Positions 55,688 through 64,000 of a DNA stretch of 64,000 nucleotides are shown here, one piece after another. Position 1 is the first letter of the stretch; each line of letters starts with the position of its first letter. Location of the stretch: the NCBI RefSeq assembly GCF_030272615.1, contig NC_081406.1, forward strand, positions 213,562,997 to 213,626,996, written 5' to 3'. A program made the position numbers and the translations under genes. The stretch is from Cryptomeria japonica (taxonomy: Eukaryota > Streptophyta > Pinopsida > Cupressales > Cupressaceae). The notes below the pieces were generated by a model, which saw nothing but the letters and a program-made list of their open reading frames with translations, searched no databases and was not told the origin of the DNA.

Positions 55688-57024
55688 AACTCATGCATCG
55701 CATTCGACCATTTTTGTTATGCTTTACCCTAAAGATACATGAGTAGGACTCTAGTCTATGTTTATGCATTCATTCTCACCACAATATTAGACACACTTAA
55801 TATTCATATCACATTCTATTGTTTTAGATTCAACTTGGCTATCCATGGAGATGGAAATCACAAAAGTAGGGGATTGATCAAAGAAAACCCCTATATAGCC
55901 ACAACCCCATTTTCTCTCTATTTTCCAAGTTCAACTACAGGTCTCTACTAGGTCTGAAGGCATAAAAAGTCTCAAGACCCAAAAAAAGGAGCACACTACA
56001 AATTTCATGTAGTACCCTTTCATGACATACTCTTTTATGATGTTTGTATGCTAGAAAGAGTGGAACTTGCAAAAGGAAGGTGAGAACATCAAGCATACCA
56101 ATGAAACATTATATTAGAAGATTCAATAAGAACAAAATGTGTTAATCAATCAAAACTCTAAAAGCATCTCATTGTTCTCTATCTCCAAGGATCCTTCAAA
56201 TCAAGGTGGCTCTCAACTTGGAAGAGCACTTGATCTCTAGGATGACTACCCAAAGAATGAGGGTTAGTTTGATAAAAGACCTAAATGCTATGAAACTAAG
56301 ATCTTACTAAATGATTTTGTTATGAAACTAGATAGTGATATGGTGCAAGATTATGAGATTAGTATGATGTTTAAGCTAGCATGAATATGATACTAAGATG
56401 ATTTATTACTAACATGATATACTATGATATCTAAAACATGAATTATTCTAAGATTATAATGCTACTAAAAGATCTAATTACTATTATCAACGAGACGCTA
56501 AAATACTTGATGAAATGAGACTATAACTTAGATGCATGAAGACTTGGATGATGATAATGAAATAAATGAAGCCTATTTATAGAAGAAATAGGCAATTTGA
56601 GGTTTAAAATTGAGTAATCTTAACAAGGGTTAGGATTGAATGATGTTCAATCTTTGTGAGTTTTTCAACCCAATCCTAGGTTGACAAGTGTCACCATGAG
56701 GAGGCCTGAGAGGATATGCAAGAGGCATTAAATGCCTGAGAAGACATGGTGGTTACCTTAGGAGGTAAGGTTAGGGTTGGGTTAAGTTAGAGAGAAAGTC
56801 TCTAACCAAGGGTTGAGGTTGAGTTAACCATTAATGGTTATTAAAGACTTTGGAGGTTAAATTGTTGAAAGACACAAAGCCTTTAATGGTTTATGAAGAC
56901 TTTGAGAGTTTGAGAAGTGACTTGTTTTTACTTAGGAATGTGACAATGTTTAGGATACGATTAGATTTAATTAAGTGGGATTTAGGAGGTTCTAGAAGAA
57001 TCATTAGGATGCAAGTGGATCTAG
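55688..57024. other. Unassigned LTR-like stretch
   Basis: No domain-bearing frame. On the minus strand TATAAATAGGC lies inside a perfect hairpin at 56571-56593, so part of this may be an LTR in minus orientation, but I cannot set its ends. Confidence 0.35.
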
Positions 57025-58208
57025 TCTTGGAACACAATGGACCACTAAGAGGGGGGTGAATCACTGGTGATCAATAAAAAATTTTACCTTCTAAAGGATC
57101 TAAGAAACAATCACCTTGATGAAAAAATCATTAGCAGAGATACTAACACATGAACACACACACACATAAGAGCACATCACATAACACAAGTGTATATGAG
57201 GAAAACCCACAGTGGGAAAAAACATCAGTAAGAAATGCTACTAGAGTCTACTGCTCCAATCCAAGCGTCACAAGTAAAATTTATTACAACATTTAGGGCA
57301 CCAACCCCTAGCTTTGAGCTCCCACTCAGAGATTATAATGAGTAATAATAAAAAATAATTTAAGCTCCTTATTACAAAAGATATTTTGTAACTCTCAAAG
57401 ATTCTTCTCTTCAGATAGACTAAACTCTTATCTGCACTCTAACCTGAAGTCTATATCTCATTTATTTTTCTCTTATGCTCTGTCCTTTGTTGTCTTCTCT
57501 TTGCTTGTCTTCTGCTTTATTCTCTTCACTGTCTATGTCTTCTACCTTATTGTACTATCTTCTTTGGTTATGTACTTTTTATATCAAGTCTCCACCTCTC
57601 TCCAATTCATGCTTCCACTCTCTGCAAAAACACTTATACACAACTCAACTCTTATTTGACGTACTCCTGCTCTATATTTTGTACCCACATCAACACCTTA
57701 CAGTTATATAGCCACAACACTTCCTTTTTGTTCCTCAGCTATATTCTACTAAGTCACCCCGATCTATTCTTCAATGTTGCATTCATCAACTACTCCAACC
57801 TACACATTGTCAATCAAATCATACATCATCACCCTATTAGACAAACTTGTTTGCCTCATTATCATACATCTCAATCTATACAATTTCCAATATAGCTTGC
57901 AAATTGTTCATTCAATTAGTTTTTATTTTTCTAGTCATCAATTCAAGCTCCTATGCATACAAGACTCCTACCAAATTGTTTCCTTCACCAAATTTTACTC
58001 TGGACCATTGATCTTCCCACCAAGAGCTGAAGTTCAAAATGTACATCTGATAGATCAGGCATATTTGATCTTCCAAATCTGCTCCAGAGATTTTCTACCC
58101 ATCATCATTTATTGCAGCAGCTTCCTTCTCCAGTTCAAACACTAAATTTAGATTACTATCTTTAATAATCTTCACCTACATCTAGCTTGGACATATTGAC
58201 GAATGAAG
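57025..58208 (-). repeat. LTR-B relative
   Basis: The left end (TCTTGGAACACAATGG, then CACTAAGAGGGGGGTGAAT) and the block TATGAGGAAAACCCACAGTG with TTTAGGGCACCAACCCCTA match LTR-B at 17204-17600. The right end is set only by the start of the next element and is uncertain. Open frames in it are low-complexity LTR sequence. Confidence 0.6.
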
Positions 58209-58620
58209 ATCTTCTGATGTTCTCAAGTGAAGTAGCCACCGGTGAGGAGGGACCTCAAGGAGATCAGTCCAAATGGGTCAGCAAGAGTAAACACTACGAA
58301 AACACATAGACATGATGGAGGCAATGCAGAACAAATAGTTTTATTGCATGAAATTTGATTACATCCAACCGATAACAACCGAGTTACAACATACCAACAC
58401 ACAGGCCTGCTAGAATAGCTCACACTGGGACCTTGAATTGAAAGATCTATCTTCTAGGCACAGTCTATCTATCTAATACTTTCAAACTCCATAGGATCTG
58501 GTGAGCCAAAACTAGGACACATAGAAAGGAAAACTGAAACTGCAAATAGAAAATAAAATAGAAAATAAAATGTTTTTGGTTCATGCAAGATTAATGTGAA
58601 CCGGGGATGCTCCTGCATCA
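58209..58620 (-). repeat. GypN 3' LTR
   Basis: The minus-strand start (TGATGCAGGAGCATCC at 58620) is clear. The other end, TGATGTTCTCAAGTG at 58209, is a likely but unproven boundary. About 412 bp, shorter than the GypH LTRs. Confidence 0.55.
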
Positions 58621-58659
58621 GATATCCAAGCTTAATGAAAAATTGAGCCTCTCACTTTG

Positions 58660-60442
58660 TTGCAGTCAGAGGGAAACCAAGGCGGTCTACCTCTACTTGA
58701 GAAATCCAAGATGAATCTTCAACTGGTTTGTTCTTCCACTTCACAAGATATTCTTTGTACTAATTGTTCTAGGTACTATGCCCAATCCTACTATCCAAAA
58801 TTTCTTCAATCTGATTTGGTTCCTTCTGGGGAAATTGTTTCTCAAGGTCTTTAATACTGTCCTCACTGAATTCTAGTTCATGGTACTCATGAAGAACTGC
58901 AATGTTGAATATAGGTGAAATACTTAGACTATCCAGTAGCTCTACTTCATATGCATTTCCAGAACTAAACTTCCTCAAAATCTTACATGATCCAAACTTC
59001 TTCATCTGAAAGTTATTATAAGTTCCAACCGGGAATCTCTCTTTTCTCAAGTACTACATCACTTCATTGCCAACTTCAAATTTCTTATGTCTCCTCTTCT
59101 CATCTGTCTTCTCCATATATTTGTTGTTCATGTCTTCCAAATGTTGTTTAACCTCAATATGCAATGCTGCCATGTGATCTATAAAATCTTCTACTTCTGA
59201 ACTCTTCCGGTCTTCACTGCTAATGTCTCTCAATTCTACTATTCCTCTAGGATGCACTCTAGTAACAATCTCAAAAGGTGTTTTTCTAGTACTTCTATTA
59301 ACTGAGTTGTTATAGGAAAAATCTTCTTGTGCAAGGATCAAATACAAACTTCCAGTTTTATCTCCCACTAAACATCTCAACAAGTTTCCCAAACTATGGT
59401 TAACTACTTCAGTTTGTCCATTAGTCTATGGATGAAAAGCATAACTGAACTTCAAATTTGTCTTCATCTTCTTCTAAAGTGTTCTCCAAAAATAGCCAAC
59501 AAACTTAGTGTCTCTTTCTGAAACTATGCTCTTAGGTAATCTATGCAATATCACTACTTCCTTGAAAAATAGGTCTGCTACATGCAATCCATCTGATGTT
59601 TTTTTACAAGGTATGAAATGAGTCATCCTTGAAAATCTATCCACTACCACAAATATAGAATCACTCCTTCTCAGTGTCTTAGGCAATCCAAGTACAGAAT
59701 CCATTCTTATATCCTCCCAAGTTCTTACAGGTATTGTCAAAGGTTTGTACAATCCCGCATTCTGACTACTACCTTTTGCATCTTGACAAACTCTACAACT
59801 CTGCACATATCTCTTAACATCCTTATCAATTTGGGGCCAAAAATATTTCTCACTCACCAATGCAATTGTTTTATCAATGCCAAAATGTCCAACTAAACCT
59901 CCGCTATGCTTCTCTTTGATTAGGTTCTCTCTCATGGAACTCTTAGGTATGCATAGTTGAACTCCCTTGAATAACATCCCATCCTGAATGAAATAATCCA
60001 ACCATTTGCTTCTATCAACCATAACCGCTTCTCTACATGGTTTCCAAGGTTCTGAAAAATCCAAGTCTTCATAATACAAGGTCTTCAAATCTTCAAAACT
60101 TGATATTGTCACTCTCATCTCTGTCAGCAAATTCCTTCTCCTACTCAATGCATCAGCAACTTTGTTAGATTTCCCACTTCTATGCTTCAACAAAAAGGTG
60201 TAACTCTGCAAGAATTCTACCCATCTCATATGTCTCTAATTCAACTTACTCTGACTCTTCAAATACTGCAAAGCTTGATGATCTGTATACAACAAAAACT
60301 CCTTAGGCAACAAGCAATGTCTCCATTTCTTCAAGGCTTGAACTATGGCATAAAATTATTGATCATACACTAAATATCTCTTCCGGGAATCATTCAATTT
60401 CTCACTGAAATATGGTATTGTTCTCCCTTCTTTACTTAAAAT
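58660..60442 (-). pseudogene. GypN RNase H, integrase and chromodomain
   Basis: Order on the minus strand: ILSKEGRTIPYFSEKLNDSR (RNase H start), KVADALSRR (RNase H end), the integrase zinc site H-x-H then SCRVCQDAKG (CX2C), core with MDSVLGLPKT and VVVDRFSRMTHF, SERDTKF, and NGQTEVV (D, D, E present), the GPF-like module RKERFPVGTYNNFQMKKFGS, and at 58690-58825 a chromodomain (IEEILDSRIGHS, two stops, YKEYLVKWKNQPVEDSSWI). The chromodomain is a histone-reading module that directs chromovirus insertion (family knowledge). Stops at about seven places make it a pseudogene. Confidence 0.9.
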
Positions 60443-61840
60443 TGTTAGCATAACTGATGGTATTGGCACAACCAGTTCATCAGTTAGTATTGTCATTGAT
60501 GACCAACACCTACCGGAGAATAACGCCAAGCTCATAGGCAAGAAGATGTGGTAAACCTTAATGGTTTACTCATGGTTGCAATTAGAATGGAGGATTCGGT
60601 GCTTCCCTAATATGCATCATTGACACACTTAAGCAATGTGTTGGTAGAAGACTAATCGATTGAAGGATAAATAAAGTAAACGATGAGCCAGTCAAGCACC
60701 CGATAGGTGTTGAGATCAGCTTATTAAAACTGGCAGATGAAATGATGATGTGGTCAAAAGAGGTGACTCAGATTGCAATTTAGTAGTCTTATGCATGACC
60801 AAAACACTCAGATTAGACAGGTGATCATTCCAATTGATGATTAGTGACGGGTAGCAAAAGGTGAAGATTTACATTGGTGAACCGGTGATACAGGTTGAAG
60901 GATGATATCCAACAGGAATCTCAGAGCAGTGACTGGTAAGCTCGATGTGATGACCAAAGGTGAGTTAGACATGGCAAGATATCATCAAACAAATGGATAT
61001 TGAATTTTAACAATCAGTTAAGGTTAGATTTGTGTGGATTTTCCAATTCGCATTAAAAAGACAGAACACGATCTAGAGGTTGGTGAAATTATGAGTTGCA
61101 GAGGCAGTCAAGGGTGAGTTGCTGGCGAGATTGATGGAGAGCGCTAGAGAGAGTGCTAGAAGATTTGGAAATATTTGAATTTCAAATCTACTGAGTGTTA
61201 GGTGTAAATTGATTGAGGAATCAGTGGGTATGTGTTGGCAAAATATGGTAAAAAGGTTTTTGAGGAAAACCAAAATGAGTGATCGTAAAAATTCTAAAGT
61301 GTGATTTTGAGGAGAGGCGATCCAAAAAGGTGAGAAAAGGGCATAACTACTAAGTTTATAGTAGAGTGGTAAAGAGAGTGTGTAGAGCTCAGATAGTGTG
61401 AAGAGTAGAGTAAGAATGTAGAGCACCAGTAGAGTGCAAAGCAAGTGTGATGCAGAGCACCAGTAGAGTGCAGAGCAAGTGTAACCAATGGTTAAACCAA
61501 AGAGCTTCATTTCGATATGATTAAGCTAAGATTAGCTATTACAGAAAATCATTCTCTCTATTGTTTTCTAATAACTACAACAGTAAAATCCCTTAACTGG
61601 GTGGATTTTAAAAAGTCCTTTTGTAAAATCCCTTAACTGAGTGACATCTTAAATAATCATCCTAAGTCCTTTGACAAGGCTACCTCTAACATGGTAAAGG
61701 TTCTAACAGGCCTTGAAGAAAATCCCTTAACTGGGTGGCACCTAATAGTGTCTTTGTAATCTCCTAACAGGGATGGCTCCTCACTAGGCCTACTCTAGAA
61801 GAGTTCAGATTTTGTGAGTTTCTACCCACACCGTGGTTTT
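60443..61840 (+). repeat. CopP 5' LTR, left part
   Basis: Starts TGTTAGCATAACTGATGG, directly after GypN RNase H codons. It contains repeated AATCCCTTAACTGGGTGG words at about 61590-61740 and ends inside ACACCGTGGTTTT, where the solo LTR inserted. Confidence 0.78.
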
Positions 61841-63036
61841 TGTTGGCCATTTGGAGGAATTGATTATGTGTTGCATTGATGTTTTTCATTGATGGCAACA
61901 CTGGCAAGACCAGCTACACTACCTGATTTGGCTGATTACCAATATCCTTCTAGTCCTGGTAAGTTGTTTGGTTTCTGGTTGGTTTGGATCATTATGATCC
62001 AGTATGCTCTGGTATGTTTGGGTTATAGAATTGTCTTATTCATACTCCTCAAATTCATGTTTAGTCAGTTGGTTTTGATCTAGTGATTGGATGCTATCTT
62101 GTTTTCTAGTAAGCTTGTTTTGTTCTTCTGACGAGGATTTCACCGGTAGAGCTTTGATGATATGCATAAGTGGTGTTGGTGCGGTTTCTAGTGGAGATTC
62201 AATAATTTGATGGTGATAATGTTTGAGACTTGCTTGGATTGCGATCATTGCTTTAGTGTGTGTGGACCTATATCGGGTCTCAGTTTATCTAGGTTATGGA
62301 CCAGTTTATGTAATGTGTTGGAGGATGTTCCTAATGAGTTACTAGCGGGCTTTAACGATTGGTTTACATTTTTTTAGGCCTAACCCAACTTGTTTGATCA
62401 TTTGTTTATGGGTTTAAGTTATGAATTTATTGTATTATCTTTTTGGTGGCTGACCTAATTGTTTAGGTCCTCAGTTTGTATAGATATGATGTAAGATCTC
62501 ATTGTAGATCATAAGTGAATGGGATGGATATGTAAGGAGAGAATAATGTAATAATCATGTAGGTAGAGAATTTGGTCAATCATAGGTGATTGATCTGAGA
62601 TTGTGGAAGAGGATTTAGTCCTCTGGTATTGAGCTTAACCGAAATTGTACTCAAGCATGGGAGATGATATACTTGCAATTCAATCCTCTTTTTGGATATT
62701 TATGTAGTCAGTGAGACTCTTTTTGTGATGAGAAGTATGCACTAGGTTGTTGGCCTTCCTGCATGTGCAGGCCCCTTATTCTAATGTTTATTCCTCTAAT
62801 CAGTGGATAGATATTGTGGGTCTCCAATCCTACCATGGTTTTTCCTCTTTGAGGTTTTCCACATATAAATCTATGGCGTTATGGTGTTTATCTTTGTGGT
62901 TACATTATTGCTTATTGTTATATGCTTTTAAGTTTACCGGTTTCTGAGTTGTTGTATTATTAAGGTTAAAATTCTCCAATACGGTAGAACACTGATTCAC
63001 CCCCCCCCCCCCTCTCAATGTTCTTGGTTTCCAACA
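61841..63036 (+). repeat. CopA3: solo CopA LTR with exact TSD
   Basis: 1196 bp, TGTTGGCCATTTGGAGG to TTGGTTTCCAACA, the same family as 1387-2591 but plus orientation. Flanks are GTTTT at 61836-61840 and 63037-63041, exact. The host LTR-P motif (GTGGTTTT | CTCCCATTTAGG) is restored across the site. A run of 14 C lies at about 62999-63012. Confidence 0.93.
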
Positions 63037-63041
63037 GTTTT

Positions 63042-63235
63042 CTCCCATTTAGGTTTCTACGTGATAAATCTTGGTAGTCATGTGTCTTTAATTCTTGTGT
63101 GCATGTTTCTTATCAATGCTTCTTATACTGATAAATATTGAGTTTGAATAAAAGTTTTGATTAAGGTTAAATTGGAGGAACAACCGGTATAGTATTGATT
63201 CACCCCTCCCCTCTCAGCACTAGTTGGGACTAATA
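63042..63235 (+). repeat. CopP 5' LTR, right part
   Basis: CTCCCATTTAGGTTTCTACG continues the LTR. The end region has GATTCACCCCTCCCCTCTCA and stops at GGGACTAATA (expected CA is TA). Confidence 0.8.
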
Positions 63236-63236
63236 A

Positions 63237-63250
63237 TTGATATCAGAGCC
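63237..63250 (+). other. CopP primer-binding site
   Basis: TTGATATCAGAGCC, one change from the standard copia site, one base after the LTR. Confidence 0.88.
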
Positions 63251-63298
63251 TTAGTCCTTATATTGAGAAGATCTTAGCAGCTTAAGGAAAGATCCAAG

Positions 63299-63749
63299 AT
63301 GATGCGAAAGGAAGGCCCCAAGTTCTCTAAGGAGAATTGCACATTATGGTGTGGTATAATGAAGCTCTACCTAAGAACCCTAGGAGATCAATTCTAGAAT
63401 CATGTAAGCATAAAGTAAAATAAGCCTACATGGGTTCTCACTATAGATCAGATCAAAAAGAGGCAAGATAAAACTGCAACTATGGATGTGATTGTCAGAA
63501 CTCTATCTGATAACGAGTATGTTGAGGTTCAAGATCTGAAAAATAGCCTATGAGATGTGAAATAAGCTGAAGATTGTTTATGGAGGATATCCTCATGTAC
63601 AAAAGGCTAAGGTGAATAGTTTAAGAGGAAAATTTTATGAGATGAGGATGCAAGAAGGAGAAAATACAGAACAATACAACAAAATAATAAAGGATGTGGT
63701 AAATTCCATCAGAAGTGTTGGAGGAAAACTTGAGGAAGATGATGCAGTC
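63299..63749 (+). pseudogene. CopP Gag, N-terminal part
   Basis: MMRKEGPKFSKENCTLWCGI and MKLYLRTLGDQF start the UBN2-type capsid domain; NEYVEVQDLKN and, in other frames, KAKVNSLRGKFYEMRMQEGE and VVNSIRSVGGKLEEDDAV follow. Stops and at least one frameshift are present. It is cut at 63750 by LTR-Q. Confidence 0.85.
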
Positions 63750-64000
63750 TGATAGTTCTGATACTTAATGTTAAGTATAGATGCCAAGCTAATAAGATGA
63801 GAGGGGGGGGTGAATCATACAAACTTAATCTTCCATAAAAACATCAGATTCAACCTCGGTAACATATACTTCAATAATATAACCAAAATTGCTAAACATG
63901 CAAACTCAAAAGCATATAAACATCATAATACTCATAACACCAAATTTAATGTGGAAACCCAAATAAGGAAAAACCACTGTGGGATTTCGCACCCACTAAG
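63750..64000 (-). repeat. LTR-Q: copia LTR in CopP gag, partial
   Basis: Starts (plus) TGATAGTTCTGATACTTAA with GAGAGGGGGGGGTGAATCA nearby, then AATGTGGAAACCC and AAAAACCACTGTGGGATT, the shared copia LTR blocks in minus orientation. The window ends before its other end. Confidence 0.75.

Larger units (their letters stand above)
58209..60442 (-). mobile_element. GypN: Ty3/gypsy chromovirus, 3' part
   Basis: It has a 3' LTR (about 58209-58620) and pol from the chromodomain back to RNase H. It is cut at 60442/60443 by CopP. LTR ends (GATGCTCCTGCATCA on plus) match GypH, so both belong to one lineage, GypN keeping what GypH lacks. The rest of GypN lies to the right beyond CopP and outside the window. 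Confidence 0.85.
60443..64000 (+). mobile_element. CopP: Ty1/copia element inserted in GypN, running off the window
   Basis: The 5' LTR is 60443-61840 joined to 63042-63235 (split by a solo CopA LTR), about 1.59 kb in total. PBS and gag follow. LTR-Q interrupts gag at 63750. The left flank is AAAAT (60438-60442); the matching right TSD is outside the window. Confidence 0.82.

Noticed and set aside
23723-55692. TSD for GypR (AATTT and AACTC)
   Set aside because: Only 3 of 5 bases agree, which is close to chance. The element is supported by LTR, PBS and PPT instead.
63001-63012. Long C-run as an assembly artefact
   Set aside because: C-runs of 6-14 at the same place occur in nearly all copia LTRs of the window, so the run is real, though its exact length may be uncertain from sequencing.

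Overview
The window comes from a nuclear plant chromosome made almost wholly of LTR retrotransposons. Evidence: Ty1/copia and Ty3/gypsy Gag-Pol remnants, LTRs that begin TG and end CA, 5-bp target-site duplications (TSDs), copia primer-binding sites (PBS) of the TTGGTATCAGAGCC type, polypurine tracts (PPT) and a LINE remnant. I found no host gene, rRNA, tRNA, CRISPR or bacterial feature. AT-richness, old decayed elements and deep nesting suggest a large, transposon-rich genome, possibly a gymnosperm; that is inference. Element names below (CopA, GypR and so on) are local labels.

Left part, 1-12207: a gypsy gag remnant at the edge, then a copia element CopA1 (1387-12202, minus, exact TSD GCTTC). 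A second copy, CopA2 (3355-8673), sits inside its RNase H. Both copies lack the Gag capsid domain, protease, integrase core and most of reverse transcriptase, with the same structure in each. They look like a non-autonomous family. Both encode a coiled coil followed by four tandem zinc knuckles. A solo LTR of the same family lies at 61841-63036.

12208-23727: a gene-free AT-rich stretch, a LINE remnant with an RNase H domain, then an LTR-in-LTR composite (LTR-B containing LTR-C) amplified into three tandem units of about 1.55 kb.

23728-55687: I reconstruct one old gypsy-type element, GypR (minus), whose two LTRs are 32 kb apart. Its 3' LTR is split by copia element CopD (24197-38537), itself split by the young non-autonomous gag-protease element GypE (29297-37157), and also by a solo LTR (LTR-F). 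The GypR interior carries solo LTR-G, the deleted gypsy element GypH, a putative 4.15-kb LTR (LTR-K) and solo LTR-M. The pieces of the split 3' LTR add up to the length of the intact 5' LTR.

55688-64000: an unassigned LTR-like stretch, an LTR-B relative, a chromodomain-bearing gypsy pol (GypN), and copia element CopP inserted in GypN. CopP carries the solo CopA LTR in its own LTR and another LTR (LTR-Q) in its gag.

The most interesting items are the two non-autonomous families (CopA and GypE), the four-knuckle Gag, the tandem LTR-in-LTR array, and the palindromic repeats in the GypR 3' region. Most proteins are broken; GypE is the only element with a long, nearly intact reading frame.
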